Below are positions 8,098 to 17,245 of a stretch of 64,000 nt of DNA, in pieces. Source of the stretch: Paenibacillus dendritiformis (lineage in GTDB: Bacteria; Bacillota; Bacilli; Paenibacillales; Paenibacillaceae); the NCBI RefSeq assembly GCF_021654795.1, contig NZ_AP025344.1:3286501-3350500 (forward strand), read 5' to 3'. The translations under genes were made by a program, and so were the position numbers. Within the stretch, counting starts at the first letter, position 1; every line of letters starts with the position of its first letter. The notes under the pieces are model-generated. The model was not told the DNA's origin, made no database searches, and saw only the letters and a list, made by a program, of their open reading frames with translations.

Positions 8098-9558
8098 TCA
8101 TTCGGAGCGCTGCCGCTCCTTCGTCTGCTCGGGGGGAGGCCCTGCCAGCGGAAGCGTGAACAGGAAGGTCGTTCCTTGCTGCGGAATACTGTACACCTCG
8201 ATTGGCGCCCGGTGCTGATCTAGGATCGCTTTGACGATGGACAGGCCGATGCCGGCGCCGTTCTTCCTCGTCCTGGCCTTATCTGTCTTGTAAAATCGCT
8301 CCCAGATGCGTGCGATATCTTCCGACACCATGCCGATGCCCTGATCGGAGATTCCGACAACCGCATGCCTGACGTCCGCCTTGGAAATCTTGACCGTTAT
8401 CCGGGTACCCGGCCGGGAGTACTCAATTGCATTTTGCAGCAGATTCACCACGACCTGCTCGATCCGATCGGGGTCGGCACGGACCCACAAATCATGATCG
8501 GCATCCGCTTGGTCAAATACCACTTCATGCCGGCTCAGCTGCGGATCCATTCGGGCCAGCACCTGGCGAACCTTCTCGGTCATATTGAAGGCAACCGGGA
8601 TGATCTGGAACTGTCCCGCCTCAATTTTGGCAATATCCAGCAGATCATTAACGAGGCGGATGAGCCGCTTGTTTTGCTCCTGCACGATTCGGATATATTT
8701 CGCCACCCGATCGGGCGGTATTGTGCCGTCCAGCACCGCTTCCAAATACCCGTTCATGGATGTTAACGGAGATCGCATATCATGGGATACATTGGCGACG
8801 AATTCTTTGCGCATCCGATCCAGGCTCCCGAGGTCTCGCGCCATCTGTTCAAGGGAGCGCGCCAACCGCCCGAGCTCGTCCCGGGAATGAATCGGAATCT
8901 CGATCTGGAACTGCCCCTTGGCGATGGCGCGCGAGGCGGCTTCGAGCTTCTTCACCCTTCGCGACAGATGGTTGGAGAGCATGAATGCGAATAATGCTCC
9001 GCACGAGAGCATAATGCCAATCCCGATCCAGAGCGGCTCGTTCCATATGCGGACATCCCGCTGGAACAGGTTGGAGGCCGTGAGCAGAACGAAGTCCCCT
9101 TCTCCGGGAACGCGCAGCGTCTGCCCGACGAGCACCGTCTTGCCCCGGTCAAATGTCTCCTCGGCGAAATAACGCCCGTCTTCTATACCGCCAAGAACCT
9201 CTTGTATGCGGGCTTCATGCAGACGATAGGGACCTTTCTCGTCTTCCAGCTTGTAGCGGACGTTCCCGGTCGTCTGGTGAATGATGTATAAGGAGCGAAC
9301 ATATCGCGGCACGGTCAGCTCCAATCCCGCCATCACCATCTCGTCGTTCCAGCCGTTCTGCTTCGCTTCGGTCAGGAAATGTCCGATTCGGTCCAACTGC
9401 ATGCGGTCATCCAGGCGCTGTCTTTTCATCAGATCGCCTTTGAAGAACAACCCGGTAATGAAGCCGAACAAACCGTAGGATACCACGAGCAAAATAAGAA
9501 GCAGCACGAAGATCTTGACGAACAAGCCGTTCGCATGCCGCCATCCGCCCCGCCTCAT
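8098..9558 (-). CDS. Sensor histidine kinase of the export operon
   Basis: A 486-residue membrane kinase. The ATG at 9558 overlaps the stop of the response regulator gene (ATGA), so the two are translationally coupled. Transmembrane segments lie at about 11-35 and 174-195 with an extracytoplasmic sensor of about 135 residues between, then a HAMP region (to about 245), the phospho-acceptor His259 in NVSHDMRSPL, and a HATPase domain with NLLQNAIEYS, SDQGIGM and GAGIGLSIV boxes. It is the last gene of the minus-strand operon with the MacA/MacB-like exporter, so it probably senses the exported or attacking compound at the membrane. Confidence 0.93.
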   Translation of the reverse strand: MRRGGWRHANGLFVKIFVLLLILLVVSYGLFGFITGLFFKGDLMKRQRLDDRMQLDRIGHFLTEAKQNGWNDEMVMAGLELTVPRYVRSLYIIHQTTGNVRYKLEDEKGPYRLHEARIQEVLGGIEDGRYFAEETFDRGKTVLVGQTLRVPGEGDFVLLTASNLFQRDVRIWNEPLWIGIGIMLSCGALFAFMLSNHLSRRVKKLEAASRAIAKGQFQIEIPIHSRDELGRLARSLEQMARDLGSLDRMRKEFVANVSHDMRSPLTSMNGYLEAVLDGTIPPDRVAKYIRIVQEQNKRLIRLVNDLLDIAKIEAGQFQIIPVAFNMTEKVRQVLARMDPQLSRHEVVFDQADADHDLWVRADPDRIEQVVVNLLQNAIEYSRPGTRITVKISKADVRHAVVGISDQGIGMVSEDIARIWERFYKTDKARTRKNGAGIGLSIVKAILDQHRAPIEVYSIPQQGTTFLFTLPLAGPPPEQTKERQRSE

Positions 9559-10244
9559 GAGCCTGCCTCGAATTTGTAGCCGATGCCCCAGACCGTCATG
9601 ATGCTCCAATAGGCGGATTCGCCCAGCTTCTCCCGGAGCCGCTTGATATGCACGTCCACCGTGCGGACATCGCCTTCATAATCGGCGCCCCAGATCTGCC
9701 GCAGCAGTTGTTCGCGCGTGAATACCTTGTTCGGATGTCCGGCCAACACTTGAAGGAGCTCCAGTTCCTTGGGGGCCAGCGCCACTTCCTGATCGCGGAC
9801 GGACACCTTCTGATCCTGCGGGGCGATGCACAGCTCCGGATACTGAAGCGAAGTCTTGAACAGGGCCGGGTGGGCCCGTCTCAATACCGCTTGCACACGC
9901 GCGATAAGCTCCTTCGGATCGAAAGGCTTCACAATATAGTCGTCCGCTCCGCAGGAAAATCCCTTGAGCTTGTCGTAGCTCTCGCCGTTCCCGGTAACCA
10001 TAATGATCGGAATATCCCCTTCGGCGCGGATTTCTTCGCACACCTGCCAGCCGTCCAGCTCCGGAAGCATAATATCGAGCAGCACCAGATCAGGGTTCGC
10101 CGCATCCAGCAGCGCCAGGGCCGCCGCTCCATCCTCCGCAATCGAATGCGTATAACCGTGCTTGTCCAAATATAGGGCAATCAATTCCGAAATATACGCA
10201 TCATCCTCGACGATTAAAATATGCGGTGACTTGTGCACTGCCAT
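9555..10244 (-). CDS. OmpR/PhoB-family response regulator
   Basis: A 229-residue regulator: receiver domain with the acidic pair in IVEDDAY, phospho-acceptor Asp57 in VLLDIMLPELDGW, Lys in VKPFDP, and a C-terminal winged helix (FTREQLLRQIWGADYEGDVRTVDVHIKRLREKLG). ATG at 10244 follows GGAGGAGGA closely; a GTG two codons later has better spacing and is an alternative. It lies between the MacB-like permease and the histidine kinase, and overlaps the kinase start by four bases. It probably controls this operon. Confidence 0.93.
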   Translation of the reverse strand: MAVHKSPHILIVEDDAYISELIALYLDKHGYTHSIAEDGAAALALLDAANPDLVLLDIMLPELDGWQVCEEIRAEGDIPIIMVTGNGESYDKLKGFSCGADDYIVKPFDPKELIARVQAVLRRAHPALFKTSLQYPELCIAPQDQKVSVRDQEVALAPKELELLQVLAGHPNKVFTREQLLRQIWGADYEGDVRTVDVHIKRLREKLGESAYWSIMTVWGIGYKFEAGS

Positions 10245-10287
10245 TCCTCCTCCGAATCTGCCCGGGCCTGAACGGCCGTTCTTCCTA

Positions 10288-11460
10288 TTAATCGTAACGT
10301 AGAGCATCCACCGGTTTCAAATTCGCGGCTTTGTTCGCCGGGAACAGGCCGAACACGATCCCGATCGCCGCCGAGAACGCGAACGACAGCCACATCATGA
10401 CGGGCGCGGCCGCGAACGGAATGCTCATCGCCCGGCTTCCCGCATACGCGCCGCCCAGTCCGGCCGCGATGCCCAGCAAGCCGCTGATGCTGCTGATCGT
10501 GACCGCTTCCAGCAGGAATTGCTGCATGATATCGCGCTTCTTCGCGCCGAGAGACTTGCGGATGCCGATCTCGCGCGTCCGCTCCGTCACCGACACGAGC
10601 ATAATATTCATGATGCCGATGCCGCCGACGAGCAGGGAGATCGAGGCGATTCCCGCCAGCAGGAGCGTCATCGTCTGGGTTACGCTTCCGAGCGCTTCGA
10701 TCATATCCGCCTGGTTATAGACGTTGTAGCTGTTGTCGGACCCGCGGAATTTTTTGGATAACCGGGATTCCAGCTCCGCCATAATCGAACCGGCCTGTTC
10801 CGTGCCCGCGAATTTGACATAGACCGTTCGAATTCCTTTCGACTGCAGCAGCCGCTCGCCTCTCGTTAACGGAACCCAGATCTTATTGTCATTCGCCCCG
10901 CCCAGCGAGCTTCCCTTTGATGCCATCACCCCAACGATCCGGAAGGAGATTCCGTTCAGCGACACTTGCTGGCCGACCGGATTCCTTTGCGGGAACAGGG
11001 TCTCCGCCGCATCCAGGCCGATGATGGCCACCCGTTGATAGAGCTCGACATCGATCGGGAGGATGAAGCGCCCGCTCTGCACGTGATAGTCGCGGACCGC
11101 TTCATATTCCGGGGTAATGCCCTCCACTTGCAGATTCGCGTTCTTCGTTCCCGCCTTCGCCTGGACGCTGCCGTTGATGAACGGAGAGACCGCCTCGACG
11201 CCGTCAATATCCTCGAAAGCGATCGCCTCCTCCAGCGTGAGCGACGATACCGCGCCCCTTCCCGTTATCGTGACCGAGATCAGATTGGAGCCAAGACTTG
11301 CCACCTGGGATTGCACTTGCTTGGCTGAGCCTTCTCCCACCGAGACCATGATAATGACGGCGGCCACGCCGATGACGATGCCAAGCATTGTCAGCAGCGT
11401 GCGCATCTTATTGGCCAGTATGCTGCGCCAGGCCATTTTCCATGCTTGCATCCATGTCAC
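10288..11460 (-). CDS. MacB-like ABC transporter permease
   Basis: A 390-residue permease with one N-terminal membrane segment (about 20-42), a MacB periplasmic-core-like extracytoplasmic domain (about 45-245), and three membrane segments in the C-terminal FtsX domain. Motifs ANKMRTLLTMLGIVIG, the VTERTREIGIRKSLGA loop and FPANKAANLKPVDALRYD are typical. The start overlaps the ATPase stop by four bases. With the ATPase and the MacA-like adaptor it should form an export or mechanotransmission complex like YknXYZ of Bacillus, which protects against secreted peptide toxins. Confidence 0.93.
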   Translation of the reverse strand: MTWMQAWKMAWRSILANKMRTLLTMLGIVIGVAAVIIMVSVGEGSAKQVQSQVASLGSNLISVTITGRGAVSSLTLEEAIAFEDIDGVEAVSPFINGSVQAKAGTKNANLQVEGITPEYEAVRDYHVQSGRFILPIDVELYQRVAIIGLDAAETLFPQRNPVGQQVSLNGISFRIVGVMASKGSSLGGANDNKIWVPLTRGERLLQSKGIRTVYVKFAGTEQAGSIMAELESRLSKKFRGSDNSYNVYNQADMIEALGSVTQTMTLLLAGIASISLLVGGIGIMNIMLVSVTERTREIGIRKSLGAKKRDIMQQFLLEAVTISSISGLLGIAAGLGGAYAGSRAMSIPFAAAPVMMWLSFAFSAAIGIVFGLFPANKAANLKPVDALRYD

Positions 11461-12155
11461 GGAGCGAACCTCCTTACAACCTGAATTCGCCCGTCCTGTA
11501 TGCGCACGACGCTCCCCGCTTCCTCGGCCACATCCGGATCGTGGGTAATCAAGACGATGGTGTGGCCTTTGCGGTTCAGGTCCTTCATGATGGCGAGCAC
11601 TTCAAGTCCCGTCTTCGTATCCAATGCCCCGGTCGGCTCGTCCGCGAGGATAACCGGCGGTTCACCGACCAGCGCTCTCGCGATCGCGACCCGCTGCTGC
11701 TGGCCGCCGGACAACTGGCGCGGTAAATAATTCAGCTTGCTCTCCAGCCCGACCTGGGCTAGCGCCTGCACCGCCGGCTCATGCCTTTTTTTGGCCGGCA
11801 TGCCGCGATAGATGAGCGGAAGCTCCACATTTTCCTGCGCGGTAAGCGCAGGCAGCAAGTAAAAACTCTGAAAAATAAAACCAATCTTCCGGTTGCGAAT
11901 CTCCGCCAGTTGATTGCCGGATAGCTTGCTTACCTCCTGTCCGTCCAGCCAGTAGGAGCCGCTCGTCGGCGTATCGAGGCAGCCCATCATATTCATGAGC
12001 GTCGATTTGCCGGATCCGGACGGGCCGATAATGGCCAGCATCTCGCCTGCATAGACGGTCAGATTCACCTCGTTCAGAGACAACATCTCTTCCCCGCCCA
12101 TCCGATAAGCCTTGGACATGTTCTCGATATGTATTACAGCCTGCCTGCTCATCAT
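11457..12155 (-). CDS. MacB-like ABC transporter ATP-binding protein
   Basis: A 232-residue ATPase of the LolD/MacB/BceA group: Walker A GPSGSGKST at about 44-52, the Q loop FIFQSFYLL, the signature LSGGQQQRVAIARAL, Walker B VILADEPTGALD and the H-loop ITHD. Both ends overlap neighbours by four bases (adaptor upstream, permease downstream), so the three are tightly coupled. Energises the adjoining permease. C-terminal residues form a basic strand as is common in the group. Confidence 0.95.
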   Translation of the reverse strand: MMSRQAVIHIENMSKAYRMGGEEMLSLNEVNLTVYAGEMLAIIGPSGSGKSTLMNMMGCLDTPTSGSYWLDGQEVSKLSGNQLAEIRNRKIGFIFQSFYLLPALTAQENVELPLIYRGMPAKKRHEPAVQALAQVGLESKLNYLPRQLSGGQQQRVAIARALVGEPPVILADEPTGALDTKTGLEVLAIMKDLNRKGHTIVLITHDPDVAEEAGSVVRIQDGRIQVVRRFAP

Positions 12156-13483
12156 CCGCCTCCTCCAGGCATGCGGATGTTGCCTCCAGGGAATCCGGCG
12201 TTCCCCGGGGAGCTTCCGTTTCTTCCGCCGTTGCCGCCGAAGCCGCCCATTCCCCCGAACGAGGATTGCTGGCTGCTGTTCGCGGATGCGCGGACCGTAG
12301 GCAAGACGACCATATCCCCTTCCTTCAGGCCGCTCACGATTTCAAAATAGGACTCATTATTGATCCCTGTCTCCACCTCGGTTAACTTGCCGGCGCCTGC
12401 ACTCGGAACACCAGTCTGTCCCCGGCCTGCCCAAGCGGCGGCTTCTCCGTCAGGACGTGCCCCTCTGGTGGCGCTCTCCGTTCCGCCGGCTTGATTCTGC
12501 CCCGCTCCCGGGCCGTCCTGCCGTTCCGGCAGGGCCTGCTGCGGCGCGCTCTTGCCTTCAGCGCCGCCTTGATCCGCCCAGACCGTAACATAAGACTTTC
12601 CGTTGCGTTGGGTAACCGCTTCAATTGGCACCAGCAGCACATCCGATTTGCTGTTCACGTCGATCTGGGCCTGGACCGACATCCCGCTTTTGACGCCTTG
12701 GCTAGACGACAAGTGAATCGTGACATCGAATACGGATACCCCGCCTGAAGCCGTTCCTTCGTCCGCAATAGCGCTTATTGTTCCTTCGATCGTCTTGTCC
12801 GCCAGCGCGTCGAACGTCAATGTGGCCTTTTGCTTCAGCTTGATGCTCGGGATATCCATTTCATCGACTTGGATCACGGCCTGAAGCTGCGTATAATCCA
12901 CGATCGTGCCTATCGATCCGCTTTGGTTCAATTGCGAGCCTTCACTGAGGTTCAGCGCCGTCAATGTGCCGCTGATCGGAGCCTTGATGGCCTTGTCTTT
13001 GGCCTGATCGGCCCGTTTTTGTTCCAATTCCTTTTGCGCCAGGGCAAGATCCAGCTTCATATTCTCAATTTCGACCGCGATGGACGGTCTGGCTTCCTCA
13101 TCCGCTTCTTTATACTTCGTTTTCAGATTTTCGAACTCCAGCTCCTTCTTCTGAAGCTGAATCTCCTGCTTCTCGATCTCATTCGTCAGATCTTCTTTTT
13201 CGAATGTGGCCAGCACCGCTCCTTTCTCGACCCGGTCGCCGACATCGTACAATATTTTATCAATCTTGCCCGTCTCTCCCGACCTCACCTCCGCGGTATA
13301 GCGGGGCGAAACCGTACCCGAGCCGCTTACGGTCACCTCCAGATCTCCCTTCGCCACTCTCGCCATTGACGGCAGAGAGGCGGTTTGTTCGGTCTTCGGC
13401 TGCTTGTACAACCAATAATATCCCGCCATACATAGCGTGATGACAACGACGGCTGTCAGCAGCAGCTTCCATTTGGATCGCAT
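12152..13483 (-). CDS. MacA-like efflux adaptor (membrane fusion protein) with Gly-rich tail
   Basis: A 443-residue adaptor. ATG at 13483 (MRSKWKLLL) is chosen for the GAGAGGGG site before it. It has an N-terminal membrane anchor (about 6-26), a lipoyl/barrel-sandwich half (GEVR-like strands, GDRVEKGAVLATF), an alpha hairpin of heptads at about 100-160 (IEKQEIQLQKKELE), the second lipoyl half (KAPISGTLTAL), and beta-barrel segments. Two low-complexity stretches are unusual: a Gly/Gln/Pro-rich insert at about 310-365 and a Gly/Asn/Ser-rich C terminus (GGMGGFGGNGGRNG). First gene of the five-gene operon. Confidence 0.92.
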   Translation of the reverse strand: MRSKWKLLLTAVVVITLCMAGYYWLYKQPKTEQTASLPSMARVAKGDLEVTVSGSGTVSPRYTAEVRSGETGKIDKILYDVGDRVEKGAVLATFEKEDLTNEIEKQEIQLQKKELEFENLKTKYKEADEEARPSIAVEIENMKLDLALAQKELEQKRADQAKDKAIKAPISGTLTALNLSEGSQLNQSGSIGTIVDYTQLQAVIQVDEMDIPSIKLKQKATLTFDALADKTIEGTISAIADEGTASGGVSVFDVTIHLSSSQGVKSGMSVQAQIDVNSKSDVLLVPIEAVTQRNGKSYVTVWADQGGAEGKSAPQQALPERQDGPGAGQNQAGGTESATRGARPDGEAAAWAGRGQTGVPSAGAGKLTEVETGINNESYFEIVSGLKEGDMVVLPTVRASANSSQQSSFGGMGGFGGNGGRNGSSPGNAGFPGGNIRMPGGGG

Positions 13484-13602
13484 AGTTCCCCTCTCCTGTC
13501 TCCCTTCACATGCGTGCGGCGCGCTTCCGCCGCGTTCCGATTTTGCCGCAAATCTCATTGCCGTATTAGTGTAGCAAAAAACTATGAACAACCTATGAAC
13601 GC

Positions 13603-13627
13603 CAAAAAGCCCCCCGATGCCGGGAGA
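13603..13627 (-). terminator. Terminator after the phospholipase gene
   Basis: On the minus strand CTCCCG-GCAT-CGGGGG forms a short GC-rich stem followed by GCTTTTTGG. It lies 40 bases past the stop of the phospholipase gene and before the exporter operon start, so it separates the two units. Confidence 0.55.
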
Positions 13628-13665
13628 CCTGTACAAGTGATGTTCGCGCATGGGAGGCAACAGGC

Positions 13666-14721
13666 TTATTTATACAGCCTTTTATTCGCGCGTATAATAT
13701 TTTCAATCAATCCTTTTCCCGGAAAATCCGCGGCAATAATGCCGGTATACTCCACATTGTGAGTTGCTATATAATCGGTTGTCAGCACATTCGTTCCTTC
13801 AAATGCAATGGTGCAGATCCCGATGAAGCAATCCGTTCTTGGGAAATCCGGATAGGAATCCGACCAGCCGGGAGTAGTTAATCCCGTAGCCAGCCGGGGA
13901 GCCGATGTTCCCGGGCTGCTGTGCCCGCTTGCGACAAAATAGGGATACGCGATATTGCCGCCGCTTAAATAATTGATGAATTTGGTTTGAGAGCCACTTA
14001 GACGGCTTTCATTGGCCTTCTGCAATTGTTTTTTGACATCCATCCATTTTTGGTATAAATCCCAATTCGTCGAGACGTTATAATTATCTTGGATATCGAA
14101 TTGATGAGCATAATCGATACCGATACTCGAACCCGCAACGTTGCGGAGGATGACGATTTTTCCTCTCATTTCTCCTAGTGTCGGGTTTGTTGCCGATCCG
14201 TTTTTACTGTCCCAAAAAAAACCGGGATAGCTATTGATATATCTCTGAAGGGTATCATTGAAGACGCGATCGGGAACAGAACTATGTTCTTGTTTGATGC
14301 GCATCAGAACCGTTTCGCTCGGATTGCGCTTCAAAAACTCAGCAACCTCATTCAATACGTCCCCGAACATGGCATCTAAATAGTAGGGGCCATGATGAAC
14401 CGCGAACGAACCGTCAACATACCGGCAGCGAATGTCCAAAAAGCGAATTCCGGAATTTAATTGTGTATTGAGCGTCATCGACTGTGTATACACATGGTCG
14501 GTTGCGGGCTGATGAGTTTGGTAAGCCATGCTGTCATGCGTGCCTGGGATGGATAAATCACTTAATCTGGCATCATCCCGAATCAAGCTCATCCAGTTTG
14601 GATTTTGATATCCTATTGTGGCGTCATGAGAATATCCAGGATGCCAATGCGCCGCCGCAGGTTGTGCATGAACTCCCAGCAACAAAGCTAGAATCATTGA
14701 ATACCGAATAATCTTGTTCAT
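13666..14721 (-). CDS. Secreted phosphatidylinositol-specific phospholipase C
   Basis: A 351-residue PI-PLC. ATG at 14721 (MNKIIRYSM) follows AGGACAGGGA and opens a Sec signal peptide ending near AQPAAA (residue 24). The PLC X-box is clear: SIPGTHDSM gives catalytic His62, FLDIRCRYVDGSFAVHHGPYY gives the second histidine at 109/110, and ETVLMRIKQEHSS and GKIVILRN follow. Length and order match the Bacillus cereus/thuringiensis enzyme, which cleaves PI and releases GPI-anchored host proteins; here it suggests interaction with animal or insect cells. Monocistronic; the exporter operon follows after a terminator. Confidence 0.93.
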   Translation of the reverse strand: MNKIIRYSMILALLLGVHAQPAAAHWHPGYSHDATIGYQNPNWMSLIRDDARLSDLSIPGTHDSMAYQTHQPATDHVYTQSMTLNTQLNSGIRFLDIRCRYVDGSFAVHHGPYYLDAMFGDVLNEVAEFLKRNPSETVLMRIKQEHSSVPDRVFNDTLQRYINSYPGFFWDSKNGSATNPTLGEMRGKIVILRNVAGSSIGIDYAHQFDIQDNYNVSTNWDLYQKWMDVKKQLQKANESRLSGSQTKFINYLSGGNIAYPYFVASGHSSPGTSAPRLATGLTTPGWSDSYPDFPRTDCFIGICTIAFEGTNVLTTDYIATHNVEYTGIIAADFPGKGLIENIIRANKRLYK

Positions 14722-14946
14722 TCCCTGTCCCTGTCCTCTCTTCTCGTGGTATAAAAGAGCTTTCACCTTTCGGACTTCCCGATGCTCCCTCAGCAAACTA
14801 ATTATAGTATGGATGTAGGCATTTCTTGAAATAAGGATAGTTATAATGTGTCTCAATCATGTGAAGAACTTGAACCTCAACCCCAGCCCTGATTGGCCGC
14901 ATTGTTATGACGAGCTTGACCGCACTATCCGTATGAACAGGATTTT

Positions 14947-15172
14947 ATGCACCGTCTTGAATACTCTGTACAAGAGGTTAAACAGGCGGTTGATCAATTA
15001 GGTCTTGGAATGGAGGGCTCCAGGGAATTAGCTCTAAATTGGAGACTTTGGTTACAAAGGATGAGTTTGAGAAAAAATTGAACGGGGCAGATTCAACACC
15101 ACAACCATTATAGCAGCCGCAATTGCAGCGGTAATTGCAGCGGTAATTGCGGCCGTTAAATCCTTCGTATAA
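14947..15172 (+). pseudogene. Decayed small protein with C-terminal hydrophobic Ala/Ile/Val helix
   Basis: Three reading frames must be joined to read one protein: HRLEYSVQEVKQAVDQLG (14947 on), then ETLVTKDEFEKKLNGAD, then TTTIIAAAIAAVIAAV ending KSFV at 15172. A coiled-coil-like N part plus a C-terminal membrane helix resembles small XhlA/holin-like or phage-derived proteins, but I do not recognise the family for certain. Two frameshifts make it dead. It ends two bases before the terminal repeat of the IS1182-type remnant. Confidence 0.5.
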
Positions 15173-15230
15173 AGGGGCTGTCTCATAAGTAGTTTTTACT
15201 CCCTGTAGGATGGCCGTAAAATTCGAAAAA

Positions 15231-15272
15231 AAGGTCGAGTTAGGGGTTACACTGCTTCCCCTACTCGACCTT
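15231..15272. terminator. Strong hairpin at the 3' end of the IS transposase
   Basis: AAGGTCGAGTTAGGGG pairs with CCCCTACTCGACCTT across an 11-base loop, with T or A runs on both sides. It overlaps the last codons of the transposase and probably ends its transcript. Confidence 0.7.
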
Positions 15273-16005
15273 TTTGCTTCATCACTGCCCACTTGAGCAA
15301 ATTAGGGGCAAGGGATAGCCACCCGACCTCGAGGCTTACTTTTGACAGGCCTCGAAGCAGAAAGCGTCTGAATCCTCTGTTGTTTTTCATTTGTCCAAAT
15401 ACACTTTCCGGTTCGACCATTCGTCGAACCGACAGGGCATATCCTTCTTCGCTCCGCAGCTTCTCCCTCGCTTGTTGCTTAGAGCGGAGATACTTCATGC
15501 TTACTCGGATTTCTCGATTCCCTTTGGCCTTGGTGCAGGCTGCTTTGAGGGGGCAATTCGAGCAATCCTGACTTCGGTAATGCCTAAGTTTGATTTCATA
15601 ACCACTCTCTTTTTTTTGCTTGCTCTCATACCGGAAGCCAAGAACTTGTCCGCCCGGACACGTCCATGTATCCGTTTGTTCATTGTATTCCCAATTATCG
15701 ATTTTGCTGACATCTTGTTTCCATTTCTTTGATTTTCTTGATGATACGTGCTGTATTTCACGATAGCCTCTACGTTTTCTTCCTCCAAATAGGCGTAGTT
15801 CTCTTCGCTTCCATAACCCGCGTCTGCTATAATCGTTCCCGGCAGCTTGCCCGGCGCGTTCTTCACTTTCTCTAAATGAGGTTTCATGCAACGGGTGTCC
15901 GTAGGCCGCCGATGCAAACGGTATCCGACCACAAACTGATTTTCGGTGCCAATTTGTACATTATAACCAGGCTTGAGCTGTCCATTTTTCATGTGGTCTT
16001 TTTAC
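15247..16005 (-). pseudogene. IS1182-family transposase, N-terminally truncated and frameshifted
   Basis: The upstream frame reads MKNGQLKPGYNVQIGTENQF and IIADAGYGSEENYAYLEEE, then a frameshift near 15735 moves the reading to the frame that continues CPGGQVLGFRYESKQKKE, CSNCPLKAACTKAKGNREI, FGQMKNNRGFRRFLLRGL and ends GEAV at 15247. The Cys-rich block and the final FGQMKxNRGFRRF motif are characteristic of this DDE family. The first DDE aspartate region is missing, so it is inactive. Confidence 0.85.
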
Positions 16006-16020
16006 CGCTCGGTCTCGTCT

Positions 16021-16554
16021 TCACGGCAGGTTGCCCATGCTTTGCCGCAAAATCGCTTTGGCCCGCTTCAAGCGCGTTTTGACCGTACTCTCGTTCGCAT
16101 TGGTTACGGCGGCAATCTCGGCATTTTTCATATGATGGATATATTTGAGAATGATCACCTTTTGGTATTCCGGCTTCAACTTTTTCAGATAAGTATAGAT
16201 CTCGTCGACAATGATCTTCAGCTCTACCTTTTGTTCCACCGACAGCTGACTGTCGAAATCTTTGGCCAGCTCGATATCGAGAACCGTGTCTTCAGACGCG
16301 ATGTCATTCCACCGGCTGCGCTTGCGCAAATAATCGAACGAGGTTCTTGCCGCGATAGATTGTAGCCATGGGCCGAGCTTGCTCTCATCATGCAGTGTAT
16401 GGATTTGCGCAAAGGCTTTCATAAACGTTTCTTGTGCGATATCTTGAGCCAAATGGCGATCTTTAATAATCATATACGCTGTAGTATAGACGCGCTCATA
16501 GAACATTTCGAACATCGAGCGTTGATTTTCTTGCATCAGTGCTTCCGAGGACAT
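16021..16554 (-). CDS. ECF-type RNA polymerase sigma factor lacking its anti-sigma partner
   Basis: A 177-residue ECF sigma factor. ATG at 16554 is preferred because GGGAGG lies seven bases before it. Region 2 is at about 20-85 (YTTAYMIIKDRHLAQDIAQETFMKAF) and region 4 at about 115-170 (LKPEYQKVIILKYIHHMKNAEIAAVTNANESTVKTRLKRAK). The stop overlaps a GTG (GTGA) that opens VKTRPSGKK and then runs into the IS1182 remnant. In such operons the anti-sigma factor starts there, so its gene appears to have been lost. Confidence 0.9.
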   Translation of the reverse strand: MSSEALMQENQRSMFEMFYERVYTTAYMIIKDRHLAQDIAQETFMKAFAQIHTLHDESKLGPWLQSIAARTSFDYLRKRSRWNDIASEDTVLDIELAKDFDSQLSVEQKVELKIIVDEIYTYLKKLKPEYQKVIILKYIHHMKNAEIAAVTNANESTVKTRLKRAKAILRQSMGNLP

Positions 16555-17245
16555 TACTGAGCCTCCCGCTATCATTTAATAGAGAACGCAGATTGCTGTT
16601 CACTAGTCATCAACGATTCCGTGAAATAACCGCCCCAATTCACCTCCCTGCCATCTCCTATAATCATGCGATATGGAATTCGAAAGCGGAAGTTCTCCTT
16701 GGATGGATAACCCAGGATGGATCTATCCTTTCTCCGCATTCGCCGGGTATAACGCATCGGATTTTACGAAAAGCGAGACGATCATGAACTAAAAAACGCT
16801 GCTCCCCCACAAGATTATAACAGATGTCGCTCCATTGACGGCATTTCGGAAATATGCGAAAAGCCCTTCCCCTGGAAGGGACTTCAATTTGTAAGCTGCT
16901 CTTCGCTGCAAACAAAAGGTTATTAACCCGTATTGCGCCTCATGAATCATCATTTTCTCCGTGAGATGAATAAAAAGCTAGTTCCGAGGAACTAACCTTT
17001 CAATGAAAAAAATGAAGGGGGGCTGCGCCATTTCCGCAGCCTCCCTCTCCGTAAGCCAATTTCCCATTCATGAGCCAGATACCACTACCAGGATAAGGAT
17101 CTCTCGACGAGCACCACGGCCACTTTTTCCAATTGGGCCTTGATGGCAATCGGATCGTAAGGCCGGAAGCGCCGTCTCGAGAGGCATGCGAAGCCACCCA
17201 AGTCCTGCAATTCAATGCAGAAGCGGTCAATGTTCGCTTGGACGG
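16555..17245. other. Intergenic stretch with weak gene remnants
   Basis: I find no intact gene. On the minus strand at about 17091-17220 one frame reads FRPYDPIAIKAQLEKVAVVLVERS before a stop, which might be a scrap of a 2-oxoacid oxidoreductase or dehydrogenase, but this is weak. The upstream half (16600-16980) has scattered AT-rich promoter-like sequence and nothing else that I can name. Confidence 0.3.

Larger units (their letters stand above)
15174..16010 (-). mobile_element. Truncated IS1182-type insertion sequence
   Basis: The left edge GGGGCTGTCTCATAAGT at 15174 is like the terminal repeat of IS1182-type elements. A transposase reading leftwards is recognisable up to about 16005, where homology stops at KDHMKNGQ, so the transposase N-terminal half and the other terminal repeat are gone. 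The right edge meets the 3' end of the ECF sigma gene (stop at 16021). Confidence 0.75.
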
